Source of the DNA: an uncultured Pyrinomonas sp.
GTDB lineage: Bacteria > Acidobacteriota > Blastocatellia > Pyrinomonadales > Pyrinomonadaceae
Assembly: GCA_937135995.1 (NCBI GenBank)
Contig: CAKZOF010000429.1
Span: forward strand, 1 to 5,709
Length of the DNA: 5,709 nucleotides
Direction of reading: 5' to 3'
Each line of letters starts with the position of its first letter. Positions within the stretch are counted from its first letter, which is position 1. Made by a program: the position numbers and the translations under genes. The notes under the pieces are model-generated. The model ran no database searches, was not told the DNA's origin, and was given only the letters and a program-made list of their open reading frames with translations. This document shows, piece by piece, positions 1 through 5,393 of this stretch.

Positions 1-375
1 CTGCGACGCGAGGGACGCATCGCCGAAACGCCAGCCGACATCAACACCATCGCCGACCCGCGCGATTACCTTTACGTCGAAGCTCACGCAACGGAGAAGG
101 GCGAAGCGGTCGCCATCGACGTACGATTGCAAGGCGCGGAGCGCCTCTTTTCATCCGATGCAGGCAACGAGCGGCTGCGCGTGGACCGTGCCGGGTATGT
201 TCGCGTCGCCGTGCGGTTGCCGAAACGTTTCGATCCGCGCCGCATCGTCGAAGTGCGCGCTCGTTGCGGCGACCGAAGCGCGCGAAACTGCAAGAGCGAC
301 CGCGTCCGCATCCTCAAACTCACGTGGCTCGACGAAAGTTACCAACCGCACGCTCTCGATCCGCCGCCGCAGTGA
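1..375 (+). CDS. C-terminal fragment of an unrecognised protein (5' end outside window)
   Basis: The reading frame is open from the first base to a TGA at 373-375, giving 124 residues with no stop, so the gene begins left of the window. I do not recognise the family. The visible part looks like a soluble, mostly beta-stranded C-terminal domain. It has alternating hydrophobic strands such as DYLYVEAHA and YVRVAVRLP, many Arg and Asp residues, two Cys about 10 residues apart (RCGD and NCKS), and a WLDE segment near the end. There is no transmembrane segment or known catalytic motif in this part. The tail is proline-rich (DPPPQ). It is the only plus-strand gene and converges on the HAD gene 91 bp away. 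An antisense frame is also open here, but the plus frame is preferred because it runs unbroken from the edge and has the more protein-like composition. Confidence 0.6.
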   Translation: MRREGRIAETPADINTIADPRDYLYVEAHATEKGEAVAIDVRLQGAERLFSSDAGNERLRVDRAGYVRVAVRLPKRFDPRRIVEVRARCGDRSARNCKSDRVRILKLTWLDESYQPHALDPPPQ

Positions 376-431
376 AAACCAGACGAAGATCTTGACCCTG
401 CGCGGCGCTTTCATTCAATCGTCACATGCCC

Positions 432-457
432 GACGGGAGCAAAGCGCCCCTCCTGTC
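432..457. terminator. Hairpin between convergent genes, possible weak bidirectional terminator
   Basis: GACGGGAG (432-439) pairs with CTCCTGTC (450-457) with one G-U pair and a 10-nt loop. It lies in the 91-bp gap between two convergent stop codons, where a shared terminator would be expected. Neither side has a real T-tract, so intrinsic termination is uncertain. Confidence 0.25.
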
Positions 458-466
458 CGCCTCGCA

Positions 467-1165
467 CTAGATAGTTTCATAAAGGTGATGGATCGCGTCC
501 GTGGTCCAATCGGCTAAGCTGGGCGTGACCACTTCGGCTCCGGCTTCGCGCAGCGCTTGCGCCGGAACGGTGTTGGCGACGCCGAGCGTGTGCATCCCGG
601 CGGCACGCGCAGCGCGAATTCCGGGCGGAGAATCTTCGATGGCCAAACACTCGGCAGGCGAGAGTTGACTTTCGCCCGCCGCATGGCGTGCTTTGTTCAA
701 GAGCATGAAGGCCCGGTTGAAACATTCCGGGTGCGGCTTGCAAACCTGCACTTCATCGGCGCTGACGATCACAGGGAAGAGCCTGTCGAGTTCGGCCCGC
801 GCGAGGATCTCTTCGATTTCGCGCCGCCGCGACATGCTGACGATGCCAAGCGTGTAACGGCGCGCACAGGCCTTGATGAAATCGACGACGCCCGGAAAGA
901 AAGGGAGATCGTTTTCGAGCATGCGGCGATGAAGCTCGCTCTTGCGCTTCAGGACGCGCGTCAAGGCCGCATCGGAGAGTTCTTTTCCCGCTCGCTCGAA
1001 AGCGCTGATGACGAATGTCACTTCGTCCATGCCGAGCGATTCGTAGTAGTCGCGTTCGGTCAGCGCGATACCCTCGGGTTTCAATGCTTCTTGATAGGCT
1101 TGGAGTTGAAGCGGTTCGTCGTCGATGATGACACCGTTGAAATCGAAGAGAATGGCGTGGATCAT
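467..1165 (-). CDS. HAD-superfamily hydrolase, beta-phosphoglucomutase/phosphatase-like
   Basis: This 232-residue protein has the size and plan of a subfamily I HAD phosphatase or beta-phosphoglucomutase. Motif I is LFDFNGVIIDDE, with the predicted nucleophile Asp8. Motif II is the Ser of GIVSMS (about Ser110), motif III is Lys143 in VCKPHPECF, and motif IV is Glu177-Asp178 in AIEDSPPGI, which would bind Mg2+. Residues 17-90 form the helical cap typical of this group. The protein should be cytosolic and act on a small phosphorylated metabolite, but the substrate cannot be read from the sequence. Residue 10, normally the general acid/base Asp, is Asn (codon AAC), so mutase or phosphatase activity may be altered. 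The ATG start is preferred because it puts the hydrophobic beta strand directly before motif I, as in the family. A GGA lies very close to it (spacing about 2), so the ribosome binding site is poor. A terminator upstream separates it from nuoI, so it is probably transcribed alone. Confidence 0.93.
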   Translation of the reverse strand: MIHAILFDFNGVIIDDEPLQLQAYQEALKPEGIALTERDYYESLGMDEVTFVISAFERAGKELSDAALTRVLKRKSELHRRMLENDLPFFPGVVDFIKACARRYTLGIVSMSRRREIEEILARAELDRLFPVIVSADEVQVCKPHPECFNRAFMLLNKARHAAGESQLSPAECLAIEDSPPGIRAARAAGMHTLGVANTVPAQALREAGAEVVTPSLADWTTDAIHHLYETI

Positions 1166-1204
1166 CTTCCGTCTTTGGCGATCGAGTTCGTAGAACGCAG
1201 AAAG

Positions 1205-1233
1205 ATTTTAAGGCGCGTCTCCAAATGGAGCAA
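1205..1233 (-). promoter_or_regulatory. Candidate sigma70-type promoter for the HAD gene
   Basis: On the minus strand, TTGCTC (1228-1233) and TAAAAT (1205-1210) are separated by exactly 17 nt, about 40 nt before the HAD start codon. The position fits, because the nuoI terminator lies just upstream and the HAD gene needs its own start signal. A small inverted repeat, CTCCA-AA-TGGAG (1219-1230), sits in the spacer and overlaps the -35 box. It could be an operator or chance. The call rests on consensus matching by eye only. Confidence 0.4.
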
Positions 1234-1250
1234 ATCCGCGAAGTCTCGGC

Positions 1251-1296
1251 AAAGGAAAAGGCCGAAGAGAGCGAGTGATTTTGCCACCCTTCGGCC
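1251..1296 (-). terminator. Intrinsic terminator downstream of nuoI
   Basis: On the minus strand the stem GGCCGAAG (1289-1296) pairs perfectly with CTTCGGCC (1260-1267) across a 21-nt loop. It is followed at once by the T-rich run TTTTCCTTT (1251-1259). It begins 22 bp past the nuoI stop codon. The long loop is slightly unusual, but an 8-bp GC-rich stem with a T tail is the standard rho-independent layout. It should end the ndk-nuoI transcript before the HAD gene. Confidence 0.65.
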
Positions 1297-1318
1297 AAAG
1301 ACGGATCTGTGCGGCGGT

Positions 1319-1840
1319 TCAAACTTCCTTGTATTCGGAATCGACGTCTTCGTCGGCCCACGCGACGCGATAGTTGGGCGATTGCTTCTGTTTGGTGATG
1401 AGCAGATCGTCCTTGGTCTTTAGCAGATCCGCCCGGTTGTAAACCGATAACTCGAAGTTGTAACCGTGCGTGATCGCATCCTTCGGACAAGCTTCGACGC
1501 AGAAGCCGCAGAAGATGCAGCGCCCGTAATCTATGTTGTAAACGGCCGCGTAGCGATTATCCACGCCGACCCGCTCTTCATACGGGCGCGGGTCGTCCGC
1601 CGCGACGATGTAGATGCAGTCCGACGGGCAGGCCGCCGCGCATAGGAAACAGGCGACGCACTTCTCTTTGCCGTTCTCATCAACGTGAAGCAAGTGCTGC
1701 CCGCGATAGCGCGGCTGCACGGTGACGGGTTCATCCGGGTACTGAACGGTCCACTTCTCCTTCGGTATCTTCGAGAAGGTGACGCTCATCCCCTTGATGA
1801 TCGCTTTGGTCGATTCGACGATGTCGCTGATGATTGACAT
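1319..1840 (-). CDS. nuoI: NADH-quinone oxidoreductase subunit I (complex I, two 4Fe-4S clusters)
   Basis: NuoI is the peripheral-arm subunit of respiratory complex I that passes electrons through clusters N6a and N6b towards N2 and quinone at the inner membrane. The 173-residue protein has the two ferredoxin motifs in the expected order: Cys61-x2-Cys64-x2-Cys67-x3-Cys71-Pro and Cys108-x2-Cys111-x2-Cys114-x3-Cys118-Pro. By family analogy, Cys61/64/67/118 bind one cluster and Cys108/111/114/71 the other. The N-terminal amphipathic stretch (residues 1-25) and PRYRGQHLL before the first motif are typical of NuoI. The C-terminal region EL-VYNRADL-KTKDDL is also typical, which separates it from a plain 2[4Fe-4S] ferredoxin. 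The length is normal and all eight ligands are present. No other nuo gene is next to it: the neighbours are ndk upstream and a terminator downstream. No strong Shine-Dalgarno precedes the ATG, so it may depend on coupling to ndk translation. Confidence 0.95.
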   Translation of the reverse strand: MSIISDIVESTKAIIKGMSVTFSKIPKEKWTVQYPDEPVTVQPRYRGQHLLHVDENGKEKCVACFLCAAACPSDCIYIVAADDPRPYEERVGVDNRYAAVYNIDYGRCIFCGFCVEACPKDAITHGYNFELSVYNRADLLKTKDDLLITKQKQSPNYRVAWADEDVDSEYKEV

Positions 1841-1894
1841 GGCGTTATATTCAAACCAACGGTTTCGGTTCCTCGGATCGAGAGCCGCTCTTCG

Positions 1895-2314
1895 TCAAAC
1901 CATTTCGAGGCGGCTGAAGAAGTAAGCGATCTCGATCGCCGCGTTTTCGTCCGAGTCGGAACCGTGCACGGCGTTTTCGCCGACGTTCGAGCCGAACTCC
2001 TTGCGAATCGTCCCTTCGGCAGCCTTCGCCGGATCGGTCGCGCCCATCAGATCGCGCCACGCGCGCACGGCATCCTCCTTTTCCAGTACCATTACAACAC
2101 AAGGACCGCTCGACATGAAAGCCGTCAGCTCGCCGAAAAAAGGTCGCTCGCGATGGACGGCGTAGAAGCCTTCGGCCTCTTCACGCGTCATGCGGATCAG
2201 CTTCATCGCGCGAATGTTGAAGCCGCGGTCGATGATCCGTTGCAGGATGAGCCCGATCTTCCCTTGTCTTACGGCATCGGGTTTGATGATTCCAAGCGTC
2301 AAATTGTTAGCCAT
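1895..2314 (-). CDS. ndk: Nucleoside diphosphate kinase
   Basis: Ndk transfers the gamma phosphate of ATP to other nucleoside diphosphates through a phosphohistidine, keeping GTP, CTP, UTP and dNTP pools balanced in the cytosol. The 139-residue protein is full length for the bacterial family. It shows the N-terminal LGIIKPDAV strand with Lys11, the Tyr51/His54/Phe59 nucleotide-binding region, Arg87, Thr93, Arg104 and Asn114, and the active-site segment NAVHGSDS with the phosphorylated His117. The start is well supported, because GAGGAG lies 6 nt before the ATG. It is on the same strand as sucD (319 bp upstream) and nuoI (54 bp downstream). Pairing with a succinyl-CoA ligase gene makes biochemical sense, since Ndk can exchange ATP and GTP made by that enzyme, but a physical complex is inference. 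All visible catalytic residues are intact. Confidence 0.97.
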   Translation of the reverse strand: MANNLTLGIIKPDAVRQGKIGLILQRIIDRGFNIRAMKLIRMTREEAEGFYAVHRERPFFGELTAFMSSGPCVVMVLEKEDAVRAWRDLMGATDPAKAAEGTIRKEFGSNVGENAVHGSDSDENAAIEIAYFFSRLEMV

Positions 2315-2420
2315 GAAGCGCTCCTCGGTCGTGAAAACTCCAGAACTCAGAATTCAAGGATGCAGACAACTTTGCGACGCTGAAGCTCGACAAAGCGCCT
2401 TCGGGAAACGGGCGCAGACA

Positions 2421-2450
2421 GAATCGATCGAGCACTCGGTTGATCGAATC
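2421..2450. repeat. Imperfect inverted repeat in the sucD-ndk gap
   Basis: GAATCGATC (2421-2429) and GATCGAATC (2442-2450) are inverted repeats matching at 8 of 9 positions. The 12-nt spacer overlaps a second small palindrome, CGAG-CA-CTCG (2429-2438). The element lies about 110 bp before the ndk start. It has no T-tract in either direction, so it is more likely a protein site or RNA fold than a terminator, and it could be chance. Confidence 0.35.
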
Positions 2451-2602
2451 TTTCGTCTTGCGTTGCGGCGTCGTTCGCCTTTCTCAAAGCTTCATGTTTT
2501 ACAAACGCGGGGCGCACAAAAGCGCGCTGGCAGCCGATCCGATGGTTTCGGGGGGCGATCGTTCCGCTCTAAGCTTTGCCTAACCGTAAAGGCCACGTTG
2601 CC

Positions 2603-2615
2603 CCGAACATTTCGG
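2603..2615 (-). terminator. Short hairpin just past sucD, weak terminator candidate
   Basis: On the minus strand CCGAA-ATG-TTCGG forms a 5-bp stem with a 3-nt loop, 18 bp beyond the sucD stop. No T-run follows, so it could stabilise the sucD mRNA 3' end or attenuate read-through rather than end transcription. Confidence 0.25.
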
Positions 2616-2633
2616 CTGCGACCCGCATTCTTT

Positions 2634-3506
2634 CTATCCCCTCAAAGCCTCTTTCATCGTCGCGCCGATCTCCGCCGGCGAGCGGACGACGCGGATGCCC
2701 GCTTGTTCGAGCGCGCGCATCTTCTCCGCCGCCGTCCCCTTACCGCCGGAGATGATCGCGCCCGCGTGCCCCATACGACGGCCCGGCGGCGCGGTCTGCC
2801 CGGCGATGAAAGCGACGATCGGTTTGGTCACGTACTTTCGGGCGAACTCGGCGGCCTCTTCTTCCGCCGTGCCGCCGATCTCGCCGATCATCACGATGCC
2901 TTCGGTTTCGGGATCGTCTTGAAAAAGCCGCAACGCATCGGTGTGCGTCGTGCCGACGATGGGATCGCCGCCGATGCCGATCGCCGTTGACTGGCCCAAT
3001 CCGAGGCGGGTCAACTGGTCCACCGCTTCGTAGGTCAACGTTCCCGAGCGCGAGACGACGCCGATCGGCCCTTCTTTGTGGATGTGTCCCGGCATGATGC
3101 CGATCTTGCACTTACCCGGCGAAATCACTCCCGGACAGTTCGGCCCGATGAGGCGCGTCGCCCTCCCTTCCAGATACCTTTTGACCTTCACCATGTCGAG
3201 CACGGGGATGCCTTCAGTGATGCAGACGACGAGCGACACGCCGGCGTCCGCCGCTTCCATGATCGCGTCAGCGGCGAAAGCCGGCGGCACGTAGATGACC
3301 GAAGCGTTGGCTCCCGTCTCGCGTACGGCTTCGACGACCGTGTTGAAAACGGGCACGCCTTCGTGCGTGGTTCCACCCTTGCCGGGCGTCACACCGCCGA
3401 CCACCTTGGTGCCGTATTCGATCATCTGCCGCGTGTGGAAGGTCCCCTCTTTGCCCGTGATGCCTTGCACGATGAGGCGCGTGTTGCGGTCAACGAGTAC
3501 GCTCAA
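2634..3506 (-). CDS. sucD: Succinate-CoA ligase (ADP/GDP-forming) alpha subunit
   Basis: SucD is the alpha subunit of succinyl-CoA synthetase, the TCA-cycle enzyme that converts succinyl-CoA to succinate while making ATP or GTP. The 290-residue protein is full length. The N-terminal Rossmann CoA-binding domain (about 1-125) carries [11 protein letters not shown] (14-24) and Lys43. The ligase half carries [20 protein letters not shown] (121-140), Glu209 in GEIGG, and the phosphorylated His247 in [12 protein letters not shown]. The start is TTG at 3504-3506: GGAG lies 9 nt upstream, and the sequence from there ([14 protein letters not shown]) lines up with the usual SucD N-terminus, while no ATG or GTG sits at that point. 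The beta subunit gene sucC normally lies directly upstream, but here that position holds a 418-bp stretch with no sucC resemblance. sucC must be elsewhere, and nucleotide preference, set by SucC, cannot be judged. ndk follows on the same strand. Confidence 0.97.
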   Translation of the reverse strand: MSVLVDRNTRLIVQGITGKEGTFHTRQMIEYGTKVVGGVTPGKGGTTHEGVPVFNTVVEAVRETGANASVIYVPPAFAADAIMEAADAGVSLVVCITEGIPVLDMVKVKRYLEGRATRLIGPNCPGVISPGKCKIGIMPGHIHKEGPIGVVSRSGTLTYEAVDQLTRLGLGQSTAIGIGGDPIVGTTHTDALRLFQDDPETEGIVMIGEIGGTAEEEAAEFARKYVTKPIVAFIAGQTAPPGRRMGHAGAIISGGKGTAAEKMRALEQAGIRVVRSPAEIGATMKEALRG

Positions 3507-3521
3507 AGTTACGTCGCTCCG
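3504..3521 (-). promoter_or_regulatory. Ribosome binding site and TTG start of sucD
   Basis: On the minus strand CGGAGCGACGTAAC-TTG places GGAG 9 nt before the TTG. This fixes the start at a non-ATG codon and agrees with the N-terminus expected for SucD. The stop codon of an overlapping open frame (TAA, 3509-3511) lies 2 nt before the TTG. Confidence 0.65.
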
Positions 3522-3924
3522 AATGGCTTCGAGATGAATCGCAAAACGCGATAGTATAGCACGAGCAAGGCGCGCAGCCGAAAGCGCTGAATGCTGATGA
3601 GGGGCGCTTGAAACCGGCCATTCTTCACGGGGAAGTCGACGAAGGCGATGGAGAGTTGTTGCGTTCCGATCTTTCGGTTCGAGCGTGCCCCAGACTTCAA
3701 GCGCGGGCTGAGTCGGCGCGTTTTGCCTTTTCTCTTAGCCAACGGCGCAAGCGGCGCAGATGTTCTGCACCGGGCGAAGGTTCGCGGCTTCGGAGAAACG
3801 GCGTCAAAGCATCGCTCGTGACGATGGGAAACGCGTAGCTCGCCTTCGCTTTGACACGCGGCGCGCCCTGTAGCCAGCGAGTTTGTGCGCGCTCGCCATC
3901 GTACAGCGATTTTAGTTTCTTCGC
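3509..3924 (-). pseudogene. Coding-like remnant between the MBL gene and sucD, possibly a decayed gene
   Basis: No intact gene is recognisable in this stretch, but it is not blank. The MBL frame stays open for 75 more codons past its TGA, to a second TGA at 3697-3699. It has protein-like content ([31 protein letters not shown]) and roughly 60% G/C at third positions by hand count, but no ATG or GTG start. From about 3690 down to the TAA at 3509-3511 a different minus frame becomes the coding-like one, with about 75% G/C at third positions and stretches such as [19 protein letters not shown]. Two frames joined by a shift near 3697 would suit a frameshifted or truncated old gene, or a sequencing error. 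The second frame ends 2 nt before the sucD start. I cannot assign a family, and the region could also be noncoding with biased composition. Confidence 0.25.
3538..3558 (-). promoter_or_regulatory. Candidate sucD promoter -10 box with abutting palindrome
   Basis: On the minus strand TATACT (3553-3558) matches the -10 consensus at five of six positions. It is followed directly by the perfect inverted repeat ATCGC-GTTTT-GCGAT (3538-3552), which would cover the transcription start. The 5' leader to the TTG would be about 40 nt. The -35 region is poor (TTTCGG or TTCGGC at spacing 18-19), as at promoters that need an activator. The palindrome may be an operator or the start of a leader hairpin. No regulator can be named. 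Confidence 0.4.
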
Positions 3925-5322
3925 TCAACCGAGCGCGACGGTTTGGCCGTAACTTGCCGTTTCCGCGCGCCAGCCGAAACGCTCTGCGATGTGCGCGCGT
4001 AAGGCTTCGGCGGCGTGCGGCTCGCCATGCGTGAGGAAAATGGTCCGGGGCGCGCGTTCGAGCCCGCTCAACCAAGCGAGCATCTCTTCGTAATCGGCGT
4101 GAGCTGAAAGGCTGCTGATCTGCCGGACGCGACACCGCACGGGGATCATCTCCTTCATGATCTTGACTTCGCGCGCGCCGTCGAGGATCTTCCGTCCGGT
4201 CGTCCCGGCGGCTTGATAGCCGACGAAACAGATGATGGCGCGTTCGTCCGGTAAGATGCGCATCGCGTGGTGGAGCACGCGCCCGCCCGTCATCATGCCC
4301 GATGAACTGATGATGATGCGCGCACCGCGCTCCTCGTTCAAGCGTTTCGATTCTTCGCGTGACGAGGCGATGAGCATCGACTGAGTGTGCAGCGGGCGGC
4401 GCTTCAACGCGACCAGATCGCGGTACTCTTCATCCTGCTCCTCGCTCCGATTTTGGTAGATCTGCGTGATCGCGTTAGCCATCGGAGAGTCGACGCGCAC
4501 GCGCAAAACGGGAATGCGCCCTTCGTCTTCGAGTTCGCGGATCAAATAGAGAATCTCTTGCGTGCGCCCGATGGCAAAACTCGGAATGAGAAGCGGAGCG
4601 TCGCTTTCAGCGGCTTCATTGATGACGGCGGCCAGAAGATCTTTCGGCGGCGTGCGGTCGTGCAGTTGATCGCCGTAGGTCGATTCGAGAAGGAGATAGT
4701 CGCAAGCGGGCGGCGGCGCAGGCGGGCGGATGATCGGCTGATTGGGGCGGCCCAGATCGCCCGAAAAGAGAACGCGCAGTGGCGGCGCATTCACGCCTTC
4801 CGCTTCGACGAGGATGTGACTTGCGCCGAGGATGTGCCCGGCGACGCGAAAGCTCGCGCCGATGCCGCGCGCCGCTTCGACGGGCGTGCCATCGTTGCTC
4901 GCAGCTCGCAAAAGATCGAACACGGCGCGCGCGTCCTCTTCCGTGTAGAGCGGGAGCGCGGGCGTGTGCGAAGTCAAGCCGTGGCGGTTGCGATAGTCGG
5001 CCTCTTCCTCTTGCAGCCGCGCCGCGTCGAGAAGCGAGATGCGAAGCAGTTCGGCGGTCGCGCGCGTGCAATAGATCGGGCCGGAGAATCCGCGCGCGAC
5101 GAGACGCGGCAGATACCCGATGTGATCGATGTGCGCGTGCGTGATCAGGCAGGCATCCAAAGCGGCGGGATCGAACGGCGGATCGGTCCAATTCAACTCC
5201 CGTAACTCTTTGAGACCTTGAAAGAGGCCGCAATCGACGAGCACCCTAGCGCGCGCGGTTTCGATCAGATATTTCGAGCCGGTGACCGTACCGGCGGCGC
5301 CCCAAAAAGATAACTTCAGCAT
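3925..5322 (-). CDS. MBL-fold/beta-CASP RNA-processing exonuclease (CPSF73/TTHA0252-like ribonuclease)
   Basis: The 465-residue protein is a full-length metallo-beta-lactamase/beta-CASP nuclease, a cytosolic two-zinc enzyme family that cleaves or trims RNA. MBL motifs are in order: Asp30 in VLVDCGLFQG, His62-x-His64-x-Asp66-His67 (THAHIDH), His163 in AGHILGA and Asp189 in FSGDLG. The beta-CASP motifs follow: Glu213 (LLESTYG, motif A), His408 (LSAHAD, motif B) and His432 (THGEP, motif C). The beta-CASP insertion runs about 215-400 with PSFAIGRTQE and SSSGMMTGGR as landmarks, and the C-terminus ends as usual at YGQTVALG. The ATG at 5322 is chosen because AAGGA lies 6 nt upstream and the next residues (MLKLSFWGAAGTVTGS) are the family N-terminus. 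A longer in-frame start at 5601 would overlap the Uma2 gene and add 93 unrelated residues. It lies 71 bp downstream of the Uma2 gene, so co-transcription is possible. The RNA target is unknown. Confidence 0.95.
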   Translation of the reverse strand: MLKLSFWGAAGTVTGSKYLIETARARVLVDCGLFQGLKELRELNWTDPPFDPAALDACLITHAHIDHIGYLPRLVARGFSGPIYCTRATAELLRISLLDAARLQEEEADYRNRHGLTSHTPALPLYTEEDARAVFDLLRAASNDGTPVEAARGIGASFRVAGHILGASHILVEAEGVNAPPLRVLFSGDLGRPNQPIIRPPAPPPACDYLLLESTYGDQLHDRTPPKDLLAAVINEAAESDAPLLIPSFAIGRTQEILYLIRELEDEGRIPVLRVRVDSPMANAITQIYQNRSEEQDEEYRDLVALKRRPLHTQSMLIASSREESKRLNEERGARIIISSSGMMTGGRVLHHAMRILPDERAIICFVGYQAAGTTGRKILDGAREVKIMKEMIPVRCRVRQISSLSAHADYEEMLAWLSGLERAPRTIFLTHGEPHAAEALRAHIAERFGWRAETASYGQTVALG

Positions 5323-5335
5323 CGAACGTCCTTTC
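5323..5335 (-). promoter_or_regulatory. Ribosome binding site deciding the MBL/beta-CASP start
   Basis: On the minus strand GGAAAGGACGTTCG precedes the ATG, giving an AAGGA core with 6-nt spacing. This is a strong site and argues for 5322 over the longer in-frame start at 5601. Confidence 0.7.
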
Positions 5336-5393
5336 CATTTGGACCAGTCATCGCGGCGAAAGAGTGTCGGATGAAGAACTGGCGCAAGTTCGA

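Larger units (their letters stand above)
2315..2633. other. 319-bp gap between sucD and ndk without a supported gene
   Basis: On the minus strand the frames here give only short pieces broken by stops, the longest about 45 codons without a good start or family resemblance. The plus-strand frames that cross it are shadows of sucD or ndk. The gap contains a short hairpin just past the sucD stop and an inverted repeat at 2421-2450, both listed separately. I saw no -35/-10 pair of good quality for ndk, so whether ndk is read from sucD or from its own promoter is open. The length would allow a leader RNA or small RNA, but nothing seen supports one directly. Confidence 0.5.

Noticed and set aside
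557..1423. Long plus-strand open frame of 288 codons
   Set aside because: It is antisense to the HAD gene and nuoI, whose motifs are unmistakable. The composition is that of a codon-bias shadow.
1845..1865. AAACC-GTT-GGTTT hairpin between ndk and nuoI as a terminator
   Set aside because: The stem is only 5 bp and A/T-rich with no T-tract. Ending transcription here would cut nuoI off without a visible promoter.
2190..2990. Plus-strand open frame of 266 codons across ndk, the gap and sucD
   Set aside because: It runs antisense through two certain genes and is Arg-rich and low in structure. The gap part alone gives no family match.
3608..3838. Plus-strand 76-codon open frame in the MBL-sucD gap
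   Set aside because: It starts with TTG without a Shine-Dalgarno, its third-position G/C (about 57%) is lower than in the minus frames, and its sequence is Arg/Ser-rich and low in structure.
4387..5205. Long plus-strand open frame of 272 codons
   Set aside because: It lies wholly antisense to the MBL/beta-CASP gene and is rich in Arg and Ala without domain features.
5323..5393. Promoter for the MBL gene in the 71-bp gap after the Uma2 gene
   Set aside because: TTGCGC is present, but no -10-like hexamer occurs at a workable spacing.
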